This document shows positions 1-6,005 of a DNA stretch of 7,535 bases, piece by piece (the first letter of the stretch is position 1; each line of letters opens with the position of its first letter). The stretch comes from Hyphomicrobiales bacterium (lineage in GTDB: Bacteria > Pseudomonadota > Alphaproteobacteria > Rhizobiales > GCA-2746425). Position numbers and translations under genes: made by a program. The stretch is from assembly GCA_002746425.1 (NCBI GenBank), contig NVXB01000128.1:1-7535 (forward strand), in the 5' to 3' direction. Under the pieces are notes generated by a model, which saw only the letters and a list, made by a program, of their open reading frames with translations, ran no database searches and had not been told where the DNA came from.

Positions 1-2
1 TG

Positions 3-131
3 ATACTCAAAAAGACCGGGTTTGAGCATGTGAGCGGGGCCGGGGTGGGGTTTTCATTTCTGCGCGATATTTACAGTCTGGCCCGCGAAGTGCCTGCGTT
101 TGTGGTTTATGCTTGCTGCAAAGTGCCGTGA
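3..131 (+). CDS. C-terminal fragment, possibly class I SAM-dependent methyltransferase
   Basis: An open frame runs in from the left edge and stops at TGA 129-131, giving about 42 residues that begin ILKKTGFEHV and end VVYACCKVP. The third codon positions are rich in G and C, as in the other real genes here, which argues that it is coding. The pattern of a helix ending in a GFE turn, a GVGF strand, then a hydrophobic segment (PAFVVYACCK) resembles the last strands of class I methyltransferases that modify sugars or lipids, but no catalytic or SAM-binding motif lies inside the window, so the family call is a guess. It converges with the minus-strand transporter gene with only 7 bases between stop codons. 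The hairpin at 144-178 could end its transcript. Confidence 0.45.
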   Translation: MLKKTGFEHVSGAGVGFSFLRDIYSLAREVPAFVVYACCKVP

Positions 132-138
132 GTTTGCG

Positions 139-1038
139 TTAGCTGGCTTTTTTCTGCCGCGATACCAGAAAAACGCCAAACACAGTGAGGCCCATGCCGG
201 TAAATTCGATGGGGCCAAGGACCTCGCCAAACAGGAAATAGGCCTCGATCGCGATTACCGGCGGTATGAGATAAATCAACGTTGCCGCGCGCGACACCGC
301 GCCCTCGCGAATGAGGATAACCAGCAAGCCAATGGCACCAAAGGACAGGCCGAAGACCGACCAGGCCATTGCGCCGATAAGCTCTGGCACCCAGATAAAT
401 TCAAAGTTCTCAAGCAGCAAAGCCGCGGGCAGCGTGACCAAAAAGGCACCCAGATATTGCAGGGTGGTGATGGTGCGTAAATCGCCGCTTTGCAGATAAC
501 GCTTTTGATAAACCGTGCCCAGTGTGACCGACAGCATGGCAATGAAATTGATGGCGATCAGCAATGTCCAGTTGATGCCATCTGCTGTGTTTCCGCCAAG
601 ATCGCCAAGTAATTTGGGGGCCAGAGCCACCAACAGGCCAATGAACCCGATGCCAAGGCCAATCCATTGTTTGCCGGAAAGGCGCTCGCCGACCATCGCA
701 CCGGCGATAAAGGCGGTCATGAGAGGTTGCAGGGCGGCCATCATGCCGGACAGCGATGAAGGCATTTGATTGTCGAGTATCCACCACACGCCGCCGAGAT
801 AAATCGCGTGCAGGAATATGCCTGAGGCGATGGCGTGCCAGAACAGATTGCCGCGTGGCCATTTGGCTTTGATGAACACGCAAAACAGTGCCAGCAACAA
901 ACCGGCAATGGCAAATCTAACGGTTAGATAACTGAGTGGCTGAGTAAAGGGGCTGGCAAACTTTGCGACGATCCAGCCGGTTGACCAAATAAGGACAAAC
1001 AGCGCCGGGTAGACAAACGTAAGTCGTATGCTGTTCAA
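139..1038 (-). CDS. EamA/DMT-family inner-membrane transporter
   Basis: This 299-residue, very hydrophobic protein has the duplicated architecture of EamA (drug/metabolite transporter) carriers: about ten membrane helices, with one repeat at roughly residues 8-140 and the second at 155-295. Each repeat ends in the typical block: GMMAALQPLMTAFIAGAMVGERL near 98-120, and ATLIYLIPPVIAIEAYFLFGE near 251-272 with a following G-rich helix. The C-terminus is short and basic (SRQKKAS). Families of this kind export amino acids, metabolites or drugs; the substrate cannot be read from sequence. The start is TTG at 1036-1038: an in-frame TAA lies five codons upstream, no ATG is available before the first helix, and the TTG leaves a normal short N-terminus. 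No clear Shine-Dalgarno sequence precedes it. It lies 40 bases downstream of the hydrolase gene on the same strand and may be co-transcribed. Confidence 0.9.
   Translation of the reverse strand: MNSIRLTFVYPALFVLIWSTGWIVAKFASPFTQPLSYLTVRFAIAGLLLALFCVFIKAKWPRGNLFWHAIASGIFLHAIYLGGVWWILDNQMPSSLSGMMAALQPLMTAFIAGAMVGERLSGKQWIGLGIGFIGLLVALAPKLLGDLGGNTADGINWTLLIAINFIAMLSVTLGTVYQKRYLQSGDLRTITTLQYLGAFLVTLPAALLLENFEFIWVPELIGAMAWSVFGLSFGAIGLLVILIREGAVSRAATLIYLIPPVIAIEAYFLFGEVLGPIEFTGMGLTVFGVFLVSRQKKAS
144..178 (+). terminator. Hairpin at the convergent gene ends
   Basis: The arms 144-156 (TGGCTTTTTTCTG) and 166-178 (CAGAAAAACGCCA) pair at 12 of 13 positions, the only mismatch being 148 with 174, around a 9-base loop (157-165). 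It begins 13 bases after the plus-strand stop codon and lies within the last codons of the EamA gene on the other strand. It could terminate the plus-strand transcript. No separate T-tract follows on either strand, because the run of T is inside the stem, so an intrinsic terminator is plausible but not certain. Confidence 0.4.
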
Positions 1039-1042
1039 CGCA

Positions 1043-1077
1043 CTGCCACGTTAGCCAGAAGTCACCTGCGGTGGCAG
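1043..1077 (-). repeat. 7-bp inverted repeat after hydrolase gene
   Basis: CTGCCAC (1043-1049) is repeated inverted as GTGGCAG (1071-1077) around a 21-base loop, filling nearly all of the 40-base gap between the hydrolase stop codon and the transporter start. It has no T-tract, so it is a poor intrinsic terminator. If the two genes are co-transcribed it could form a weak stem just upstream of the TTG start of the transporter. Confidence 0.25.
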
Positions 1078-1078
1078 A

Positions 1079-2818
1079 TTAGCTCCAGCCACCCTTATGA
1101 GTTCTGTAGAAGATATGAGTGCCGATTTTGGTCATGCGCTTCATTTTTCTTGCCCATTTGGGCTTCACGTAAGTGGCATGATAATGGGTGGAAGAACCGA
1201 CAGCTTTCAGCCAAGTTTTGCCGCGGGTTACGCTCTTGGCAACTTTGGCAGCTTGCTTGTAGGATTTTTTGTCCTTGATGCGATCACGAATACCATCGCA
1301 AGCGAAGGAGAACTGGCAGCGATTGCGCCATTTTTTGTTCTGGTAGACCACACCGCAAATCGTAGATGGATAGGCCGGTGCTTTAACCCGGTTGAGTATA
1401 ACCTGAGCGACAGCGGCTTGGCCTTTTTTAGACTCGCCGCGCGCTTCGAAATAAACGGCAGCAGCAAGGCAGCGCTGTTCGCGGCGCGAATAAGCCGCAC
1501 GCGGTAATTTGTTTGTCACCCACCAATGGGCACCAGGGTTTAGGCCAGCGCGGCGCACTTTAACGGTTGCAATGCCACCCTTTTTGGATTTTGGGATGGC
1601 ATCCAAATTAGGTCTGGAAACTGGAATACGGCCAGCAATTGAGATTTTTACCGGAGCGTTTTTGACCAACAGTTTCTTTGCAACAGGTGCAGGGATTTTG
1701 GTCTTGCCTGATGTCAGCGACGCAGTTTGAACAGACGCGGTGGTCACAGGATCAATAACCGGCAGATCCGCAACTTGCTTGGTGATAACCGGCGCAAGGG
1801 GCTGCGATGGCATATTAAGTACCACAGCGAAAGGTGATTTGAACTCATCCATGTTCTGGACGGGCGCATAGGCCAGCGCAACCTGCATGGCTTGCTGTGT
1901 TGGCGGTGCGACTTTTGAAGGCCGCGCAGCACGAACAGCTTTTGCAACCATTACGCGGGAGCGTTGACGGACAACGCCAGGTGCGTTGAAGTGGTTGGTT
2001 GCAAGATCAATTTGTGCGCTGCTGGGCCAACCGGGCGCGGCCAGTTTGGTGCGCGGCAACAAATTCTCATCAACAGAAGAAAACAAATCACGCAGCTCAA
2101 ACACATTGCCGGAAAACGGCAGATCAGGATTAGGCCGGGATGCAAGCGCCGGGGTGCGCGTCATCTGCAAATCGCCCTTTGCGGCGCGATTTACGTTCTG
2201 AACCTTAACCATGCCTTCGCTTTTGGAAAGCGACTTTAGCGGTGCACCGGCATCTTCTTCTAGCGCCAGGCTTGCGGGCACTATGATGCCCGATGAAATA
2301 CGTTCTGGCTGAGAAAACTGCACATTGGCGACATGGACAGATGTGCGCTCCATTGGCGTGAGCAGAATGTAGCTGTCGGCGTCGGCAAGATCGGTTGCCT
2401 CTGGAAGGCTGGATTGCGACGGCGTTGCGACAACCATAAGCATGGCCAACGCACCGGACAGGATACCACCAGCAATGCGGGCATTGCGGCGCGCAATTTG
2501 CGCATGTTCCTGAGCGCGTGCACGGGCTAGCTTTTGTGCCCTTGAGCCAGTAGCAATTTTCTTTTTTGTAATGGAAGGGTGATCTGTGTCCTGCTTACGA
2601 ATAGCGGGAACAGGAAGTCCATCAAAAACATGGGCAGTTTTACGCGAGACAACCATCCAAAAGGAACTCCAACTCAATCCTTTTGCACGGGTATCTAAAC
2701 CAAAGTCATCAACATCCCATTCATCGGATGAATCCAGCATATCATCGATATTATCTTCCGATGACAGCACTGAGACTTCGTGCAAACTTTTTGGCCACCA
2801 TGGCCTCTCATTGAGCAT
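1079..2818 (-). CDS. SleB/CwlJ-family cell wall hydrolase, membrane-anchored
   Basis: The 579-residue product is predicted to cut peptidoglycan glycan strands in the periplasm. Residues 1-110 look cytoplasmic: an acidic stretch (about 21-42) followed by a very basic one (84-112). One membrane helix follows at about 114-132 (AGGILSGALAMLMVV), then a low-complexity linker rich in Ala, Pro, Val and Lys (133-435), and the Hydrolase_2 domain at 441-579. That domain carries VYFEARGE at 455-462, whose Glu458 is the presumed catalytic acid of the family, then AVAQVILNRV (469-478), CQFSF (501-505) and STHYHATYVKPKWA (543-556). Despite the SleB name (spore cortex enzyme of Bacillus), such proteins are common in non-sporulating alphaproteobacteria, where they probably remodel the wall during growth or division. 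The ATG at 2816-2818 is the first start after an in-frame stop 4 codons upstream; it has only a weak, distant AAGG, not a proper ribosome binding site. The linker is longer than the catalytic domain needs. Confidence 0.9.
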   Translation of the reverse strand: MLNERPWWPKSLHEVSVLSSEDNIDDMLDSSDEWDVDDFGLDTRAKGLSWSSFWMVVSRKTAHVFDGLPVPAIRKQDTDHPSITKKKIATGSRAQKLARARAQEHAQIARRNARIAGGILSGALAMLMVVATPSQSSLPEATDLADADSYILLTPMERTSVHVANVQFSQPERISSGIIVPASLALEEDAGAPLKSLSKSEGMVKVQNVNRAAKGDLQMTRTPALASRPNPDLPFSGNVFELRDLFSSVDENLLPRTKLAAPGWPSSAQIDLATNHFNAPGVVRQRSRVMVAKAVRAARPSKVAPPTQQAMQVALAYAPVQNMDEFKSPFAVVLNMPSQPLAPVITKQVADLPVIDPVTTASVQTASLTSGKTKIPAPVAKKLLVKNAPVKISIAGRIPVSRPNLDAIPKSKKGGIATVKVRRAGLNPGAHWWVTNKLPRAAYSRREQRCLAAAVYFEARGESKKGQAAVAQVILNRVKAPAYPSTICGVVYQNKKWRNRCQFSFACDGIRDRIKDKKSYKQAAKVAKSVTRGKTWLKAVGSSTHYHATYVKPKWARKMKRMTKIGTHIFYRTHKGGWS

Positions 2819-2909
2819 TAAGGCTGATTAACCTTGAGTTTCAGTTAACGGAATCGCGAAAATGCAGCGACCAAAACCAACTTGCGTCTTCAAACCTTGC
2901 CGAACATGC

Positions 2910-2936
2910 TTGTGGAAAATCACGTATTTCCCACAA
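2910..2936. repeat. Imperfect inverted repeat with DnaA-box-like arms
   Basis: The arms 2910-2920 and 2926-2936 pair at 10 of 11 positions (the mismatch is 2916 with 2930) around the 5-base centre CACGT. Each arm contains a 9-mer close to the DnaA box TTATCCACA: TTTTCCACA on the minus strand (2911-2919, 8 of 9) and TTTCCCACA on the plus strand (2927-2935, 7 of 9). A tract of A follows on the plus strand, so on the minus strand the T-run precedes the hairpin and it cannot be a terminator for ppdK. It lies about 90-120 bases upstream of the hydrolase start codon and would be in its leader or promoter. Confidence 0.4.
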
Positions 2937-2996
2937 AAAAGCCACTTCCAAACTCATCTGCCCGCCCTGTTTACCGGCTATGGCAAAAATGTTTGA

Positions 2997-3017
2997 TCAA
3001 GTGGCACTGCTCTGCAT
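2997..3017 (-). other. Six-codon reading frame with strong ribosome binding site
   Basis: On the minus strand AGGAG (3023-3027) lies 5 bases before an ATG (3015-3017) that opens the frame MQSSAT and stops at TGA (2997-2999). A TATTAT -10-like hexamer sits just upstream at 3036-3041. The Shine-Dalgarno match is far better than that of the hydrolase gene 180 bases downstream. It may be a leader peptide in the hydrolase transcript or a chance match; nothing in the sequence shows that it is translated. Confidence 0.15.
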
Positions 3018-3121
3018 TGTTACTCCTGACAGGGGATAATACGCGTTAAAAAGAAACGCATTTAACTCAATCAACCCCAACGCCAAAACCTGAATTTTGC
3101 AAATCAATCGCACCCAGTACA

Positions 3122-3136
3122 TTAATCGAATGTTAA
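3122..3136. promoter_or_regulatory. Putative CtrA-binding box
   Basis: TTAA-TCGAATG-TTAA matches exactly the TTAA-N7-TTAA consensus bound by CtrA, the master cell-cycle response regulator of alphaproteobacteria. It lies in the intergenic gap about 300 bases upstream of the hydrolase start and 76 bases beyond the ppdK stop codon. The distance to the hydrolase gene is long for direct activation unless the transcript has a long leader. A match of eight fixed bases can arise by chance in an AT-rich gap, so this is a moderate call. Confidence 0.4.
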
Positions 3137-3211
3137 TCAGAGATTGGAGGATACTGCAAGTGTCAATTTCACGAGGTGTTTCATAGTGTTAACGCGGCTT
3201 TCTTGGCAGTT

Positions 3212-5884
3212 TCAACGATACCCCATGGTAAGCAAAGCGGCTTGCGCGGCGGCCAAACGGGCGATTGGAATGCGGTATGGCGAGCAGCTGACATAGTCCA
3301 GCCCGACGCTTTGGCAAAAGGCAATGGAGGCAGGGTCGCCGCCATGTTCGCCGCAAATGCCCAGTTTTAAATCAGGTCTTGTTGCACGTCCGCGCTGTGC
3401 GCCAATGCGCACCAATTCGCCCACGCCTTCTTGATCCAACGTGACAAACGGGTCGTGCGGAAACAGCCCTTGCGCGGTGTAGTCCCCCAAAAAGGAAGCC
3501 GCATCATCTCGGCTGATACCGTAGGTGGTTTGGGTCAAATCATTGGTTCCAAACGAGAAAAACTCTGCCGATTCTGCGATTTTACCAGCCTGTAGTGCGG
3601 CTCTTGGCAGCTCGACCATGGTGCCAACTTGATAGTCTAGCGGCTTGCCGGTTTCTTTCATCACCTCTTGCGCCACCGCATCAATGCGGCTTTTCACGGC
3701 ATCCAGCTCTGCCTTTGACGCCACCAGCGGCACCATAATTTCTGGAATAATTGGCGCGCCGGTTTGTTCTGCCGCTTCGATTGCTGCCTCAAATATGGCC
3801 CGTGCCTGCATGTCTGCAATCTCAGGATAGCTGATCGCCAGACGGCACCCGCGATGGCCAAGCATCGGGTTAAACTCGTGCAGCGCTTTGGTGCGTGCTC
3901 GCACTTTTTGTGCAGAAATTTTGAGAGAATCTGCAACTTGTTCCATATCTGCATCGCTTTGCGGCAAAAATTCATGAAGCGGTGGGTCGAGCAGACGGAT
4001 GGTGACCGGCAATCCGCGCATGATGTTGAACAGTTCGACAAAGTCGCCTTTTTGCATTGGCAGCAATTTATCCAGCGCCGCTTTGCGCCCGGCATTATCA
4101 TCGGCCAAAATCATTTCGCGCATCGCCAAAATGCGCTCACCTTCAAAGAACATGTGTTCGGTGCGGCAAAGGCCGATGCCCTCTGCGCCAAAGCTTAACG
4201 CCATGCGCGCATCCGCAGGGGTTTCGGCATTGGCGCGCACTTTCATGGTGCGCATGTCGTCGGCCCAAATCATCAAATCGTTAAAATCTTGCGACAGTTC
4301 TGGTCGCAACATTGGCATTTCACCAGCGAGCACCTGACCTGTTGTGCCATCCACGGTGATGATATCGCCAGCTTTGAAACTTATCTCGCCCACGCTCAGG
4401 GTTTGGCTGCGCATATCAATGCGCAACGAGCTTGCACCGCACACACAGGGCTTGCCCATGCCGCGCGCCACCACGGCCGCATGGCTGGTCATGCCGCCTC
4501 TTGCGGTCAAAATGCCCTGGGCGGCATGCATGCCATGGATATCTTCGGGGCTGGTCTCGGCGCGCACCAGAATAACTTTGCGCCCCTGCGCCAGGGCGTC
4601 TTGTGCCTCATCAGAGGTGAAAACGATTTCGCCGCAGGCCGCGCCAGGCGAGGCTGGCAGGCCTTTGACAACAACATCGCGTTTGGCCGATGGATCGATT
4701 GTGGGATGCAGCAATTGGTCCAGTGCTGCCGGGTCAATGCGTTGCACGGCTTGCGCACGGGTGATCAGGCCCTCGTCGGCCATTTCGATGGCGATTTTCA
4801 GCGCAGCTTTGGTGGTGCGTTTGCCAGAACGGGTCTGCAACATCCACAATTTGCCATCTTCAATGGTAAATTCCAAATCCTGCATGTCGCAATAATGCGC
4901 TTCCAACTGGTCGCATATGGCGGTGAATTCAGCGAATGCGGCGGGCATTTCTGCCTCAAGCGAGGGTTTGTCTGATCCGCTGGCAAGGCGAGCTTTTTCC
5001 GTCAAATCCTGCGGGGTGCGAATGCCGGCAACAACATCCTCGCCCTGCGCATTGATCAAAAACTCGCCATAAAGCGCTTTTTCGCCGGTTGATGGATTGC
5101 GAGTAAAAGCAACGCCGGTGGCAGAGTTTTGGCCCATATTGCCAAACACCATGGCCTGCACATTAACCGCCGTTCCCCAGCTTTCAGGAATATCATTAAG
5201 CGCGCGATAGGTGATAGCGCGGGCGGCCATCCAAGATTGGAACACAGCGCCAATACCGCCCCATAGCTGATCAAACGGATCTTGCGGAAACGGCGCATCC
5301 AGCTCGCGCTCAACCAGGGTTTTGTACTCGGCGACGATTTTCTTCCAGTCATCGGCGCCCATATCGGCATCAAGAACATAGCCCGCGCTGTGTTTAAAAT
5401 TCTCCAACAGGTCTTCAAATTCATAGTGATCAAGGCCGAGCACCACATCACTATACATCTGAATAAAGCGGCGATAGCTGTCATAGGCAAAGCGCGTGTC
5501 GCCGGATTGGGTCGCCATGGTTTCAACGGAAATATCGTTAAGGCCAAGGTTAAGCACCGTATCCATCATGCCGGGCATCGAGGTGCGCGCACCGGAGCGT
5601 ACCGAGACCAAAAGGGGATTGGCATTATCGCCAAAACGCCGCGATGTCAGCTTGGATATGGTAGATAGCGCCGCATCAACTTGCGGTTTGAGCGTGTCGG
5701 GGAATTGTTTGCTATTGGCATAATAGTGGGTGCAAACTTCGGTGGTGACGGTAAATCCGGGCGGAACGGGCAAGCCCAAATTCGACATTTCTGCCAAATT
5801 AGCACCTTTGCCACCAAGCAAATTGCGCATATCGGCCTGGCCATCAGCCTGACCATTTCCAAACTGGTAAACCCACTGTGCCAT
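3212..5884 (-). CDS. ppdK: Pyruvate, phosphate dikinase
   Basis: The enzyme interconverts pyruvate, ATP and phosphate with phosphoenolpyruvate, AMP and pyrophosphate in the cytoplasm, serving gluconeogenesis or, in reverse, glycolysis. All three domains are present in 890 residues, the usual full length. The N-terminal nucleotide-binding domain (about 1-350) includes NLLGGKGANLAEM (21-33), Glu338 and Arg352. The central phosphohistidine domain (about 400-520) has GGMTSHAAVVARG at 463-475 with catalytic His468. The C-terminal PEP/pyruvate barrel (about 530-880) has Arg574, Arg630, Glu758, Asn781-Asp782 and Cys844 in GICGEHGGDP. The positions fall at constant offsets (+15, then +13) from the Clostridium symbiosum enzyme as I remember it. 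Thr466, next but one to the catalytic His, is the residue that PDRP regulatory kinases phosphorylate, so that control is possible. The ATG at 5882-5884 is supported by a strong ribosome binding site. Two inverted repeats in the leader suggest transcriptional control. It appears complete. Confidence 0.97.
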   Translation of the reverse strand: MAQWVYQFGNGQADGQADMRNLLGGKGANLAEMSNLGLPVPPGFTVTTEVCTHYYANSKQFPDTLKPQVDAALSTISKLTSRRFGDNANPLLVSVRSGARTSMPGMMDTVLNLGLNDISVETMATQSGDTRFAYDSYRRFIQMYSDVVLGLDHYEFEDLLENFKHSAGYVLDADMGADDWKKIVAEYKTLVERELDAPFPQDPFDQLWGGIGAVFQSWMAARAITYRALNDIPESWGTAVNVQAMVFGNMGQNSATGVAFTRNPSTGEKALYGEFLINAQGEDVVAGIRTPQDLTEKARLASGSDKPSLEAEMPAAFAEFTAICDQLEAHYCDMQDLEFTIEDGKLWMLQTRSGKRTTKAALKIAIEMADEGLITRAQAVQRIDPAALDQLLHPTIDPSAKRDVVVKGLPASPGAACGEIVFTSDEAQDALAQGRKVILVRAETSPEDIHGMHAAQGILTARGGMTSHAAVVARGMGKPCVCGASSLRIDMRSQTLSVGEISFKAGDIITVDGTTGQVLAGEMPMLRPELSQDFNDLMIWADDMRTMKVRANAETPADARMALSFGAEGIGLCRTEHMFFEGERILAMREMILADDNAGRKAALDKLLPMQKGDFVELFNIMRGLPVTIRLLDPPLHEFLPQSDADMEQVADSLKISAQKVRARTKALHEFNPMLGHRGCRLAISYPEIADMQARAIFEAAIEAAEQTGAPIIPEIMVPLVASKAELDAVKSRIDAVAQEVMKETGKPLDYQVGTMVELPRAALQAGKIAESAEFFSFGTNDLTQTTYGISRDDAASFLGDYTAQGLFPHDPFVTLDQEGVGELVRIGAQRGRATRPDLKLGICGEHGGDPASIAFCQSVGLDYVSCSPYRIPIARLAAAQAALLTMGYR

Positions 5885-5888
5885 AACA

Positions 5889-5895
5889 TCTCCTC
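5889..5895 (-). promoter_or_regulatory. Ribosome binding site of ppdK
   Basis: On the minus strand GAGGAGA lies 4 bases before the ATG at 5882-5884. It is the clearest Shine-Dalgarno sequence of a full gene in the window, and it fixes the ppdK start and suits a highly expressed enzyme. Confidence 0.8.
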
Positions 5896-5897
5896 AG

Positions 5898-5925
5898 ATA
5901 TTGCAAAGCGTTTAGTTGGCAATAT
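5898..5925 (-). repeat. 7-bp inverted repeat in ppdK leader
   Basis: ATATTGC (5898-5904) and GCAATAT (5919-5925) form a perfect inverted repeat with a 14-base loop, ending 2 bases upstream of the ppdK ribosome binding site. It could be a protein-binding operator, or an RNA stem next to the Shine-Dalgarno sequence. The arms share the TTGC/GCAA core with the palindrome at 5941-5955, which slightly favours the operator reading. Confidence 0.4.
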
Positions 5926-5940
5926 TCCTAAACAGCAAAT

Positions 5941-5955
5941 TGTTGCATTGCAACA
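5941..5955. promoter_or_regulatory. Palindromic operator candidate upstream of ppdK
   Basis: TGTTGCATTGCAACA is a perfect 7+7 palindrome around one central T, 57 bases upstream of the ppdK start codon. The symmetry and size fit a dimeric helix-turn-helix repressor of LacI or GntR type. On the minus strand its TTGCAA (5948-5953) could serve as a poor -35 with TAGGAA 17 bases downstream as -10, so a bound regulator would block the promoter. The regulator is not encoded in the window and I do not identify it. Confidence 0.45.
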
Positions 5956-6005
5956 TGGAATTGGTGTGGGCCCTGTTTTGTGACTTGAAGGCGTAAAGCA
6001 GCACC

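Larger units (their letters stand above)
2819..3211. other. 393-base intergenic region with cell-cycle-type motifs
   Basis: No gene of convincing size is present between the ppdK stop and the hydrolase start. The region holds an exact TTAA-N7-TTAA word (3122-3136), an imperfect inverted repeat with DnaA-box-like arms (2910-2936), a GAATC (GANTC) site at 2851-2855, extra TTAA words at 2818-2831, 2845-2848, 3046-3049 and 3062-3065, and a possible minus-strand -10 element TATTAT (3036-3041) followed by a strong Shine-Dalgarno sequence and a six-codon frame. A perfect TTGACA occurs on the minus strand at 3161-3166, but no good -10 hexamer sits at 16-18 bases from it. No strong terminator for ppdK is visible. 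The most likely role is the promoter and leader of the hydrolase gene. Confidence 0.6.

Noticed and set aside
100..480. 126-codon plus-strand open frame starting in the end of the left-edge gene
   Set aside because: It lies antisense to the EamA gene, is very rich in Lys, Gln and Arg, and has no recognisable domain; the transporter explains the sequence.
3046..3065. Second CtrA box from TTAA words at 3046-3049 and 3062-3065
   Set aside because: The words are 12 bases apart, far from the required 7.
3161..3166. Perfect minus-strand TTGACA as a sigma-70 -35 element
   Set aside because: No acceptable -10 hexamer lies 16-18 bases downstream, so a promoter is not supported.
2819..3211. Replication origin, suggested by CtrA- and DnaA-like words
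   Set aside because: Only two or three imperfect DnaA boxes, one CtrA box, no long AT-rich unwinding region, and no usual origin neighbours such as hemE, dnaA or repABC.
4289..4975. 228-codon plus-strand open frame opposite ppdK
   Set aside because: It is wholly antisense to a clearly conserved enzyme, has no family resemblance, and its His/Cys/Arg-rich composition is typical of a shadow frame.
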